The notes under the pieces: model-generated
The model's database searches: none
Seen by the model: only the letters and a program-made list of their open reading frames with translations
Told to the model about the DNA's origin: nothing
Origin: CAVVYA01 sp963752345
Lineage (GTDB): Bacteria > Pseudomonadota > Alphaproteobacteria > SMXQ01
DNA length: 64,000 bases
Reading direction: 5' to 3'
NCBI GenBank assembly: GCA_963752345.1
Contig: CAVVYA010000017.1
Location: 62,001 to 126,000, forward strand
Position numbers and translations under genes: made by a program
Shown here: positions 36,000 through 45,431 of the stretch, one piece after another
Position numbering within the stretch: the stretch's first letter is position 1
Layout: every line of letters starts with the position of its first letter

Positions 36000-36377
36000 T
36001 TACTTGACCCTATGTGGCGCGATGGTCTCCAGAATCAACTGCTCGAGGGCGCCCGGATCGAACGGCTTGGGTAGCGTCGGCGCGCTGAATTGCGTCTGGT
36101 CCAGGCCGGCCGACCCGTAACCTGTGAGAAAGAAGAACGGCGTGCCGCGCTTCTGCAGCGCGGCGGCCACGGGAAGCGCCTGCTCACCTTTCAGGTTGAG
36201 GTCGAGAATGGCGCCGTCGATCTGCTGCCCATCGCCGAGGATTTCCAGCGCCTTGGCGACGCTGCCCGCGGGCCCGATGACAACGCAGCCCAAATCCGTG
36301 AGCACATCCTCAATCGTCATGGCGATCAGCATTTCATCTTCAACGACGAGCAATCGTAAGCCGGCGACTTCATTCAT
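36000..36377 (-). CDS. Single-domain response regulator (CheY-like receiver)
   Basis: A 125-residue stand-alone receiver. The acidic pocket is in VVEDE, the phospho-acceptor aspartate in AILDLNL near residue 58, the threonine in FLTGYG, and the lysine in LPKPFDP. There is no output domain, so it would act by protein contact or as a phosphate sink. This receiver type is common beside HWE kinases in alphaproteobacteria. I use the ATG at 36377 (MNEVAGLR); the frame is open to 36482. No kinase is adjacent; the nearest are 17 kb to the right. Confidence 0.88.
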   Translation of the reverse strand: MNEVAGLRLLVVEDEMLIAMTIEDVLTDLGCVVIGPAGSVAKALEILGDGQQIDGAILDLNLKGEQALPVAAALQKRGTPFFFLTGYGSAGLDQTQFSAPTLPKPFDPGALEQLILETIAPHRVK

Positions 36378-37105
36378 TGTTATGCGTCCGTGTGGCGGGT
36401 AACGGGAGCCGAATCTCGCATTCGACGCCGGTCGGTGGGTAAGACAGCACTTCTCACTGTCCAAATTCATGGACCAGGTCACACTCGATCAGCCGCAACC
36501 CAAGGCTCTTCGGTCGCGATGGATGGTCTGCGGACCCTTTACGTCTTGCCCGTGATTATAGCGGCTGTTGCACGGTCATCCAGTGCCGTGGTGGCGCGCA
36601 TCAAGCATGCCAGGCGGTAGGATGGCGCTGCATTTTTGCCGATTCCCGGACCATAACCGACGCGACGGCCCTCGATGAGAACTGCGGGCGAAGGTCGATA
36701 GGCAGCCACCGCTTTGTGTGGCGGAAAACCTTCTGCGGAGCCACCCGTGTTTTTCCAGGCGGCGCGGCGGCGGTTGGCCATCAATGGCCTGATCGGCTGC
36801 CACCCGCAAAGGATCATGGGGCGCCCCGGCTGATCCTGTCTCAATGAATAGTCGCGGGGATGGCCCATTGCCGGCAGGGCGCTCGTGACGATCCGCGTAT
36901 CTGATATAAGATATTGTAATATAATGATTTTTTAACATTCGCGCGCTGCTTGCAGCCATGGCGCCGCCCCGCATATGCCGCGCGCCTGAAGTGCTACTGT
37001 CGCGAACGCCAGAGCTCTTCGGTTCTGGCGCAGCGCCGACCCGCACACATTCAACGACCAAGACAAGCGGCCGCCCGGAAAAATATCATGACAGGGAGAT
37101 GGAGA
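36378..37105. other. Long intergenic region, A/T-rich patch, no supported gene
   Basis: About 730 bases. Open frames on both strands (for example 36539-36868 on the minus strand) have no family feature or good ribosome-binding site and I do not call them. Around 36895-36940 there is a distinct A/T-rich patch (tatctgatataagatattg, aatataatg, tttttt) in an otherwise GC-rich setting. It could be a promoter region or protein-binding site for the downstream gene. No repeat ends or integrase were seen. Confidence 0.5.
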
Positions 37106-37760
37106 ATGCAAAAGACCGTTCCGTTTACCCAGGGATGCGTCGCTCTTGTAGCCCTTTGCGGCGTGGTCGTCGGCGCTGGTCATCCGGCCCGCGCTCAGAG
37201 CGTGCTCGATGAATGGGCCACTGTGAAGCCGCCGCCACCGCCCGCATTGAAGGCGGTCACGCTCGACCCCAAAAAGACTGTCTACATGGTGCTGGATTTT
37301 CGGGTGGGATCCTGCACGCCGGAAACTCGGCCGCGGTGCGCCGCGGCTTTGCCCCACGTGCAGAAGCTGCTGGCCGACGCTCGAGCCAAGGGCGTCATGG
37401 TCGTGCACACGACAACCACACGCAGCACCGCCGCGGATATTCCGCCGCAACTGACCCCACTGGCGAATGAACGGGTCATCACGGCCGCCATGGACAAGCT
37501 CTCCGGCTCCGATCTGCCCGACGTGCTCAAGGCCAGGGGGATTCGATACCGTGTTGATCTCCGGCACATCGGGTAACGGCGCGGTCCTGAACACCGCATC
37601 CGGCACGGTGCTGCGCGGGTTCAAGGCCATCGTCCCGGCGGATACGATGCCATCGGATGGCGCCTATCAGGAACAGTTCGCGGTCTGGCAACTCGCCAAT
37701 GGACCGACTCTGCGCGAGGAAGCGACAGCCACGCGCTCCGATATGGTCAGTTTCAAGTGA
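37106..37760 (+). CDS. Periplasmic isochorismatase-like (cysteine-hydrolase fold) protein, one-base frameshift
   Basis: About 217 residues when repaired, with an N-terminal signal peptide (cleavage after ARAQ). The isochorismatase fold shows the catalytic-type aspartate in VLDF, a KGVMVVHTTTT strand, and the nucleophile region GTSGNGAVLNTA. In amidase relatives that site holds cysteine; here it is G-A, as in true isochorismatases that do not use cysteine. Removing one base near 37541 joins VLKARG to FDTVLISGTSGNGAV. A secreted member is unusual. GGAGA precedes the ATG at 37106. Substrate unknown. Confidence 0.7.
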
Positions 37761-37890
37761 TGCCGCGGCGGCGCGAGGGACTACGTCGCGCCGCCATTCA
37801 TGCCACTTAAATCATTGTTCTAAAGCGCGATATAGCAGTTTTCCGCGGCCGTTTCGCATCGCGCGGCGACGAAGGAGCCCGAGGCGTCGG

Positions 37891-37915
37891 GGAACCGTCC
37901 TCGCGCCATCGCGTT
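37891..37915 (+). promoter_or_regulatory. EcfG-type general stress promoter of mscS
   Basis: GGAAC (37891-37895), 16-base spacer, CGTT (37912-37915). Transcription would start near 37922, ten bases before the GTG and 22 before the ATG of the channel gene. Confidence 0.75.
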
Positions 37916-37931
37916 ACGCGCAAGGGGTGAG

Positions 37932-39116
37932 GTGCGCCCGCCCATGAACAGCGTAGCATCCGCCATAGACTGGGCCGATACGGTTGCTCGCGAGATGCCA
38001 CCGTGGCTCGTGACCGTGCTCATTCTCGCCATGGGCGCGGCACTTGCCGTTGTGCTGCATGGCTTGCTGTTCCGGCTGGTGCAACGGTTGTTCTATCGCC
38101 GATTGAGCGAATTCGGGCGCCGCCTGTGCCGTCGTGTATTCCGGCCCACTGGTCTGGGCGCTGTCATTCTCATCTTGAGCATTGCGACGCAGGTCGCGCC
38201 TATTCAGGGCCGCGCCGCGGACCTGCTCAACTGGGCGCTGGCGCTCGCTTTCATCGTTTTCGTCGGCTGGTGCGCGGTGGTGGTGGTCGACACCGCGGCC
38301 GATCTTTATATGCGGCGCTTTCCGTCGAACGCCGACGATCCGATTCTGACGCGCCGGCACTTGACCCAAATGCGGCTGCTGCGCCGCACCGCGGTCATCC
38401 TCATCTATTTCATGACCTTCTCGGCGCTGCTGATGACGATTCCCTCGATCCGTCAACTCGGGATCAGCCTGTTCGCATCGGCGGGCGTGGCCGGTCTGGT
38501 CGTCGGTCTCGCCGCGCGGCCTTTGCTGTCCAACCTGATCGCCGGCATTCAGATCGCCGTGACGCAGCCGCTGCGCATCGGCGACGACGTGGTCATGGAG
38601 GGCGAATTCGGCACCATCGAGGAAATCCGCACGACCTACGTGGTGCTGAAGACCTGGGATTGGCGGCGGCTCATCCTGCCGCTCTCGAGCGTCACCGACA
38701 AGCCGTTCCAGAATTGGACGTTGTCGTCGTCGTCGCAGATCGGCTCGGTGTTCTGGTACATCGATTATATGACTCCGGTGCAGCCGATCCGTGAGCGGTT
38801 CAATGAACTGGTGAAGGAGTCGAAGCTTTGGGACGGCCAAGTCGCCGTCTTCCAAGTGACTGATGTGACCGCCGAGGCGGTGCAGGTACGCGGCTTGGTG
38901 AGCGCCGCCTCGCCAGGAGCCGCGTGGGACCTGCGCTGCGAAATCCGCGAGAAGTTGCTGCGCTGGATTCAGGAGGCTTATCCGCAATCCCTGCCGCTCG
39001 TCCGCCGTTTGAACATCACGGTCGAGGAGAAAGACGACCGGGCGGCGATCGAGCGCCGGCTGCAGAGTGGTACCGGCCGTGACGACGGCGCCGCACGGTC
39101 AAACCGAACCGGGTAA
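37932..39116 (+). CDS. MscS family mechanosensitive channel
   Basis: A 394-residue inner-membrane channel. Four hydrophobic segments occupy the first 200 residues. The pore helix and beta domain start at LFASAGVAGLVVGLAARPLLSNLIAGIQIAVTQP..RIGD, the MscS signature; the QxxxIGD motif and the LPLSSVTDKPFQNWT beta domain follow. MscS channels open under membrane tension to release solutes after hypo-osmotic shock. The start is GTG at 37932 or ATG at 37944; with transcription predicted near 37922, the ATG has the better leader. The EcfG-type promoter and neighbouring trehalose genes support an osmotic stress role. Confidence 0.92.
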   Translation: MRPPMNSVASAIDWADTVAREMPPWLVTVLILAMGAALAVVLHGLLFRLVQRLFYRRLSEFGRRLCRRVFRPTGLGAVILILSIATQVAPIQGRAADLLNWALALAFIVFVGWCAVVVVDTAADLYMRRFPSNADDPILTRRHLTQMRLLRRTAVILIYFMTFSALLMTIPSIRQLGISLFASAGVAGLVVGLAARPLLSNLIAGIQIAVTQPLRIGDDVVMEGEFGTIEEIRTTYVVLKTWDWRRLILPLSSVTDKPFQNWTLSSSSQIGSVFWYIDYMTPVQPIRERFNELVKESKLWDGQVAVFQVTDVTAEAVQVRGLVSAASPGAAWDLRCEIREKLLRWIQEAYPQSLPLVRRLNITVEEKDDRAAIERRLQSGTGRDDGAARSNRTG

Positions 39117-39164
39117 GGACCGGGCGGATCCGGCTGAAGCATGATCCACTTCGGCGGAAACGCT

Positions 39165-41134
39165 CTAACGCTGCGGCGCCCGCTCGCGCACCGGATCCTG
39201 CGTGCCGCCACCCACCGATCGCAGCAGGACGGCCGCCTGAGCGGGCACATACCAATGCTCATCGGTTTCGACAGGCGGCGTCCCGCGTCCGCCGTAACGA
39301 ACGTCCTCGCTCGACCACAAGACACGCCAGGACGCGCCGGCGGGCGGTGCGAGCAACGGTTCGGCCGGCGATTCAAGCCGCAGATCGCGTCCCAGGTTGA
39401 TCAGGAGCGCGCGATCGGTATGACCGAACCAGCGCAGCACGAATGCCGCATCGCCAAGCACCGCGCCATCGATGTCGCGACGGCTCGGGCTGTCGACCAC
39501 CGGATCGGTCCGGCGCAGGCGAATCAAGTCGCGGTGCAGCGCGAGCGCCAGCGCATGCTGGCCGTGGTGGCGTTCGGAATGATCGAGGATGCAGCGCTGG
39601 AAATTTTCCAGCGCACCGGGATCGGCGAGCGCGGCCGCCATCGATGGCGACGCGAGATTGGGAAACTGCGAGAGGAATTCCGCGCGGCCCCTGCGCACCA
39701 GCTTGGCGAGCTCCGGATTGTGATCGGCAAAGAATGTAAACGGCGAGGAGGCGGCGAACTCCTGGCCCTGAAACAGCATCGGCGTTCCCGGCATCAGCAG
39801 GCACAAGGCCGACAAGGCCTTGTAGCAGCCGAAACTGGTGAGCTGATGCAGGCGCTGGCCGCTGCCCGAGTTGGCGATCTGGTCGTGGTTCTGGATGAAA
39901 TGAACGAAGTGGCTGGGAGCGACGTCGAAGGTCGGCGTGCCACGCCGCTTGCCCTGCCACTTGTAGCGTTGCCCCTGATAGAGAAAGCCATATTTCGCCG
40001 CGGACACCAATTCCTGCGGCGATCCGGTGTAGCCCGAAAGATAGGCCCGATTCTGGCCCGTGGCGGCCACGAGCGCGCTATGGTGGAAATCATCGTTCCA
40101 CAAGGCGTCGAGTTCATAGCCACCTTGGTCGATCGGGCACACCAGGTGACATTCCTGCGGCTCGTTTTCGCACACCAGATAGATATGGCGCCGCTTCTTC
40201 GTGGCCTTTTCGCGCGTTACCTGGCCGAGCTCGGCGAGAATATGGACGGGCGAGGCATCGAAGATCTGCTGCGTCGCATCGACACGTAGGCCGTCGAGAT
40301 GAAATTCATCGATCCAGTAAGTCGCGTTGGCTAGAATGAATTCGCGTGTGCTGCTCGATCCCTCGCCGTCGAAATTGATCGCTTCGCCCCATTCGCAGAC
40401 GTAGCGATCGGTGAAGAAGGTGTCGGTGAATTGCGTCAGGAAATTCCCGTCCGGCCCCATGTGATTGTAAACCACATCGAGAATTACCCCGAGGCCGAGT
40501 CGGTGGGCGGCATCGACGAAGCCGCGGAAATCATCTGGCGTTCCATAGAGGTGCGTGGGGGCGAAGAGATCGACGCCGTCGTAGCCCCACCCGAAGCGGC
40601 CGGGAAAGCCGCCACCGGCATGACCTCGAGAAGGGTAACTCCGAGCTCCGCCAACTCGGACAGATGACCGGCAGCGGCCTGCCATGTGCCCGCGGTGGTG
40701 AAGCTGCCGATATGCATCTCATAGATCACCGGAGCGGCCAGCGCGGGACCGGACCAGGCGCCGTCGCTCCAGGGGAACAGCGTCGGATCGACCAGCTCCG
40801 ATGGGCCGTGCGGTCCCTCGGGCTGCGAGCGCGATGCCGGATCGGGAAACAACGGCTTCTCGCCGTCGAGCCGAAGCCAGTAGCGCTCTCCGGCGCTCGC
40901 CTGCGCACGACCCGAGAAATAGCCATTCCCCTCGCTGTCGAGTTCGAGCACGCGCTCGCCGCCGGTGCCGCTGAGCACGATCTCGACCCGCTGCCGCTTG
41001 GGCGCGGAAATTCGGAAATACGCGATACTGTCGTGCAATTCCGCCCCAATTGGCAGGCGCCGCTTGTATTTAGCGCTCGATTTCTCCGCTCCGCTGCCGC
41101 GGGACGGCTCTGGCCCACTTTGCAAGCCTGCCAT
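39165..41134 (-). CDS. treZ: Malto-oligosyltrehalose trehalohydrolase TreZ (frameshift)
   Basis: GH13 enzyme that releases trehalose from maltooligosyltrehalose in the TreY-TreZ route. The N-terminal beta domain has YEMHIGSFTTAGTW near the barrel start. Conserved parts are EVMPVA-FPG-GWGYDGVDLFAPTHLYG, catalytic aspartate DGLRVDATQQI, acid/base ENEPQE and FIQNHDQIAN. The frame breaks near 40605 inside MPVAAFPG/RFGWGYDG, where one base is missing, the opposite of most other breaks here. I start at the ATG at 41134 (MAGLQSGPE); the frame is open to 41308 but overlaps the divergent glucosidase start. No treY is in the window. Confidence 0.88.
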
Positions 41135-41306
41135 CTGCCTATCTCGAAACTCCGCCGTGCCGGTTCGGGGCTGGCAGGGGAAAACCCGACAACGCCCGCT
41201 TCGGTTCCCTCGCGCGGAAAATCTTGTGCCCAAGGGAACCGGCGGCGCCTCTTCCGCTTTAGTCCTAGATGTCTCGCGACACGTCAGACCGCAATCGGGA
41301 GCGCCC

Positions 41307-42910
41307 ATGAGCGAGCCGCTTTGGTGGCAACGAGGGATCGTCTACCAGATCTACCCGCGCTCGTTTCAGGACACGAATTCGGACGGAATTGGCGACCTTA
41401 GAGGAATCTCCAGGCGGCTCGGCTACCTGCATTGGCTGGGTGTCGACGCGGTTTGGATTTCGCCGATTTATCCTTCGCCCATGGCCGATTTCGGCTACGA
41501 CGTGGCCGACTACTGCGGCATCGACCCGATGTTCGGCTCGTTCGCGGACTTCGACGAGATGATCACCAGAGCGCACGAGCTCGGGCTGCGCGTCATCCTC
41601 GACTTCGTGCCCAATCACACCTCAAACCAGCACCCATGGTTCGTGGAAAGTCGCTCGTCGCGCCACAATTCCAAACGTGACTGGTACATCTGGCACGACG
41701 CCGCCGAGGACGGCGGGCCGCCCAACAACTGGCTGAGCAACTTCGGCGGCAGCGGCTGGGAATGGGACGCGCCATACGGGCCAGTACTACTATCACGCCT
41801 TTCTCAAAGAGCAGCCCGATCTCAACTGGCGCAATCCCCACGTGCGCCATGCGATGTACGACGTGTTGCGCTTCTGGCTGGCGCGCGGCGTCGATGGATT
41901 CCGCGTCGATGTGATCTGGCATCTCATCAAGGATGCGCAGTTCCGCAACAATCCCGATCAATCCCGGATATCAGCCGCACGATCCCTCGGTGCGCCAGTA
42001 CCTGCAGATTTATTCGGCGGATCGCCCGGAGGTGCACTCGGTCATCGCCGAGATGCGCGACGTCATCGACGAATACGAGGGCCGCTTGCTGATCGGCGAA
42101 ATATACCTGCCGGTCGAGCGGCTGGTCGCCTACTACGGCGAAGGGCTGCGCGGCGCGCACCTGCCGTTCAATTTCCAGCTGATCGAATCGCCATGGAACG
42201 CGCACAGCATTCACCGCATGATCCGCGAATATGAAGATGCCCTGCCTCATGGCGGCTGGCCAAACTGGGTGCTGAGCAACCACGACCAGAAGCGTATTGC
42301 CAGTCGCATCGGAGTCGACGAGGCGCGGGTCGCCGCCATGCTGCTGCTCACCCTGCGCGGCACGCCGACGCTCTACTACGGCGACGAGATCGGCATGGAA
42401 CGGGTCTATATCCCGCCCCAAGAGGTGCATGACCCGTGGGAAAAGAACGAGCCTGGTCTTGGCGTCGGCCGCGATCCGTCGCGCACGCCCATGCAGTGGG
42501 ACAGCTCGCCCTATGCCGGTTTCTCCGACGTTCAGCCGTGGCTGCGCGTCGCGGAGGATTACAAGGAACGCAACGTACAAGCGACGCGCGACGACCCTCG
42601 GTCGATCCTCACCCTGTACCGCCGCTTGATCGAGCTGCGGCGGCAGCGCCCCGCGCTGACCGTCGGCACCTACCGCACCCTGGAGGCCCATGATCATGTG
42701 CTGGTCTATGAGCGCCATTATGGTGATGACGAATTGATCATCGCTCTCAACCTCGGCCGCGAGGAGCACGTCCTCAAGCTGCCGGAGGAGGTGCGGCCGT
42801 GCGACGTCGCGCTCAACACGTTCCTCGACGGCGACAGCTCGATCTCGCCGACCGAGATCAGACTGCGTCCGAGCGAGGGCGTGATCCTCGAGCCGTGCCG
42901 GACCTCCTGA
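41307..42910 (+). CDS. GH13 alpha-glucosidase (two one-base frameshifts)
   Basis: Oligo-1,6-/alpha-glucosidase-type amylase-fold enzyme of about 534 residues. It opens with WWQRGIVYQIYPRSFQDTN, then LDFVPNHTS, the catalytic nucleophile GVDGFRVDVIW, acid/base LLIGEIYLP and VLSNHDQKR. Removing one base near 41775 restores DAPTGQYYYHAFL, and one near 41956 restores RNNPINPGYQPHDPS. It hydrolyses alpha-glucosides in the cytoplasm or exchanges glucosyl units, and is divergent from treZ. The pair suggests glycogen/trehalose turnover under osmotic stress. The ATG at 41307 lies opposite an antisense ATG at 41308. Confidence 0.9.
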
Positions 42911-42931
42911 TCGCGGCGCCCCGGCCGAGTT

Positions 42932-44374
42932 TCAGCGCGACGGCTTGAGCGAATCGAGGATGTATCTCAGATCGAGCGGGTGCGGCGGATCGAGCAGCCG
43001 GCCGACCGGGACGAAAGGTTCCGGCGGGGCGTCGCCGGAGGGAAAATCCATCAGCCGGCGAGTACCGGTGTTGAGAGTGTCGATTGCGCCAATCAGCGAT
43101 CCGGTGCGCTCAAATTCCTTGTCGAAGATCGCGCGATCGACGCCGACATGCTCCGCGAGCAACCGGTTGCGCAGCTTGGCGATGGCTTGGCGCGCGAGAG
43201 CCGTTTCACCCTCGATGGCGATGTCGCATTCCGTATCGAGTCCGATCGAGCGGGCGTTCAAATTGGACGATCCGATGCGCAGCAGCCGGTCGTCGACCAC
43301 CATCAGCTTGCTGTGGATTTTGATGTCGCAGACCGGATCGGGGGAGGATGCCGGATAGTAGGTTCGAAGCCTGCCGAACCGATCGCGCCGGCGCAAATCC
43401 GCGAGCAGCCGATCGCGCGTTTCGGCCATGATGTAATGTTCGATCGCGCCTTGGGCATGCAGCGTGGTGACGATGACGATTTCCGGGCCATTTTCGCGCT
43501 CGAGTTGCTCGCCGAGCAGGTCCGCCACCTCCGGCAGGGCGAAATACTGGGTTTCGATATAGATGGCGCGCTGGGCGGCGGTGATCAGCGCGGCGTTCAT
43601 CGCTTCGATCTCGCGCACCTCAGCCCGTCCCTCGTAGAGGGGTCTGGTGCGGGAAATCGCGACTGCCTGCTGCCCGATGATGGCGGGTGTGATGGCCGGC
43701 CAGGGGTCGCCGCTGCCGGCGACTGGCGGCAGGATCTCGCCGGTCGCATCGAGCCAGCGGGTGCGCGCCACGTCCGCGAGCGCGCGTGCGGCATCGCCGT
43801 CGAGCACGGCCTGAACGTCATGCACCGGCGGATAAGGCACTTGGGCGGCGGTCAGCCGCCGCGGATTGTCCGGCAGGTGACTTTCGTCGTCCCAGCGCCT
43901 GTCGGTCAGGTCCATGCCGCCGATGAAAGCCAGCGTATCGTCGACCGACACGATCTTTTCGTGATGGCAAGCGGTCACCGGATGGCGGTCGTCGAGCTTG
44001 TAGTGGATGCGCGGATGATCCCACCAATGGGCGATGGGCAGCAGCGGTATATCGGCGTTGCTGGCATAAAAGAGGGAATTGCGCCAGATCAGGATATGGA
44101 TGTCGATTCGCGGGTTGCCTTCCACCAGAGCGCGCAGATATTCGCCCAGCGTGCTTTGCGAGCCGGCCGATTCGTCGGCTGTGAAGCGGACCCGGCTGTC
44201 GAAATCCCAACCTACGATGATAATCCGCCGCCGCGCGAGGGCGAACGCCTCGGCGATAGCAGCAAAATAGCTCTGCGCGTCGACGAGAAATGCCATGCGC
44301 CGGCAAGCTTCGATGCGCCAACAAGTCCGTCCTGGGAGGAAGGTATCGGGGGAAGAACCTTCACGGCGATCCAT
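42932..44374 (-). CDS. Phospholipase D family protein, cardiolipin-synthase-like (ClsB/YbhO type)
   Basis: A 480-residue protein with two HKD motifs: HHEKIVSVDDTLAFIGGMD near residue 140 and HSKLMVVDDRLLRIGSSN near 350. No N-terminal membrane helices are present, unlike ClsA. Proteins of this class transfer phosphatidyl groups to make cardiolipin or related lipids at the inner membrane. It is divergent from YbhN-like and YbhP-like genes, the same three families that form ybhP-clsB-ybhN in Escherichia coli, which supports the ClsB-type call. An EcfG-type promoter at 44410-44435 drives it with a leader of about 30 bases. Confidence 0.87.
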   Translation of the reverse strand: MDRREGSSPDTFLPGRTCWRIEACRRMAFLVDAQSYFAAIAEAFALARRRIIIVGWDFDSRVRFTADESAGSQSTLGEYLRALVEGNPRIDIHILIWRNSLFYASNADIPLLPIAHWWDHPRIHYKLDDRHPVTACHHEKIVSVDDTLAFIGGMDLTDRRWDDESHLPDNPRRLTAAQVPYPPVHDVQAVLDGDAARALADVARTRWLDATGEILPPVAGSGDPWPAITPAIIGQQAVAISRTRPLYEGRAEVREIEAMNAALITAAQRAIYIETQYFALPEVADLLGEQLERENGPEIVIVTTLHAQGAIEHYIMAETRDRLLADLRRRDRFGRLRTYYPASSPDPVCDIKIHSKLMVVDDRLLRIGSSNLNARSIGLDTECDIAIEGETALARQAIAKLRNRLLAEHVGVDRAIFDKEFERTGSLIGAIDTLNTGTRRLMDFPSGDAPPEPFVPVGRLLDPPHPLDLRYILDSLKPSR

Positions 44375-44409
44375 CGGTCTCGCCTGCCAAAGTGCTGGTC
44401 ATTCTTGGT

Positions 44410-44435
44410 AACGGGCGAGGTTATGAGGCGGTTCC
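44410..44435 (-). promoter_or_regulatory. EcfG-type general stress promoter, toward the phospholipase D gene
   Basis: On the minus strand, GGAAC (44435-44431), 17-base spacer, CGTT (44413-44410). It sits back to back with the plus-strand promoter at 44437-44461, only one base separating the two -35 boxes. Confidence 0.8.
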
Positions 44436-44436
44436 C

Positions 44437-44461
44437 GGAACGGGGGCGCACCTGAAGCGTT
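44437..44461 (+). promoter_or_regulatory. EcfG-type general stress promoter, toward ybhN-like gene
   Basis: GGAAC (44437-44441), 16-base spacer, CGTT (44458-44461). The ATG of the ybhN-like gene is only eight bases beyond the -10 box, so the transcript would be leaderless or nearly so. Confidence 0.8.
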
Positions 44462-44469
44462 TGGCCCTT

Positions 44470-45417
44470 ATGAGAAGGCGGGCATTCCTATCGGCGCTTG
44501 GCGTTGGCGCGTCCTTGCTGGGCTTATATCTGCTGTTCCGTGTCGTGCGGCGTTACGATATGGAAGAGATCATATCCGCGGTAAGCTCTGTTCCCGCCAG
44601 CACGATCGGCCTCACGGTGCTCTTCACCGTTCTCGCCTATGTCTTCCTGATCGCCGCCGAGTATCTCGCGGTTCGCTACACACGCCGCGCCGTCCCCTTC
44701 GGGCGAGTCGCGAGTACGGCCGTCGCCGCACTGGGAATCGGCCACAGCATCGGAGTTGCGGCCCTGAGCAGTGGCGCCGTGCGCTATCGTATGTACGCGC
44801 GTGCCGGACTCGATCTCGCGTCCGTTGGCCGGGTTCTGCTGTTTTCGGGCTTCACCGTCTCGCTCGGGATCGCCACGGTAGGCAGCTTGGCGCTTTTCTG
44901 GCACAGCGCGCAGCTTTCGCAGATCCTCGGCGTTTCGGCGTCGGCACTCATGGGCGTTGCGGGCATAGCGTTGCTCGCGGTCGCGCTCTATCTCGTCATC
45001 TGCGCCCTGAAGCCGCGGCGCTTTCATATCCGGCGCTTTCACGTCGATGTGCCCTCGCTCGGACTGGCCTGCGGGCAGGTTCTTTTCGGAAGCGCCTATT
45101 TTCTCTCGGTCGCCGGCGTGCTTTATGCTTCCCTGCGCAGCTTCACCGAGGCAGACTATCCGACGGTCGCGGCTCTCTATGTCGGGGCGGACATGTCCGC
45201 CCTTATAGGGCACGTCCCGGGCGGCTGGGGCGTCATCGAATACATCATCACCAGTGCCTTGGAGGGCCCGCAGTTGCTCGCCGGTTTGATCATTTTCCGG
45301 GCCGCTTACTACCTTGTGCCACTGGCCGCCGGCGTCGCCATTTTCGTGCTTGATGAAGTGGCCGGCCGGCGCAGCTCCCAGCGCATGATTCATTCCGCCG
45401 CCGTGCCCCGTCATTAA
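44470..45417 (+). CDS. YbhN/UPF0104-like integral membrane protein
   Basis: A 315-residue protein with about eight transmembrane segments, of the lysylphosphatidylglycerol-synthetase membrane-domain (UPF0104) family. Markers are EYLAVRYTRRAVPF, GIGHSIGVAALSSGAVRYRMYARAG and the late IGHVPGGWGVIEYII. The family includes YbhN and the flippase part of MprF; YbhN-like proteins are linked to phospholipid or lipid trafficking. The ATG at 44470 lies eight bases after an EcfG -10 box; the frame upstream to 44290 would span both stress promoters, so I reject it. The next gene begins 14 bases after the stop. Confidence 0.85.
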   Translation: MRRRAFLSALGVGASLLGLYLLFRVVRRYDMEEIISAVSSVPASTIGLTVLFTVLAYVFLIAAEYLAVRYTRRAVPFGRVASTAVAALGIGHSIGVAALSSGAVRYRMYARAGLDLASVGRVLLFSGFTVSLGIATVGSLALFWHSAQLSQILGVSASALMGVAGIALLAVALYLVICALKPRRFHIRRFHVDVPSLGLACGQVLFGSAYFLSVAGVLYASLRSFTEADYPTVAALYVGADMSALIGHVPGGWGVIEYIITSALEGPQLLAGLIIFRAAYYLVPLAAGVAIFVLDEVAGRRSSQRMIHSAAVPRH

Positions 45418-45431
45418 TCGGAGGCACGGCA

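Noticed and set aside
36539..36868. Minus-strand open frame of 109 codons in the long intergenic region
   Set aside because: No ribosome-binding site, family feature or conserved composition supports it.
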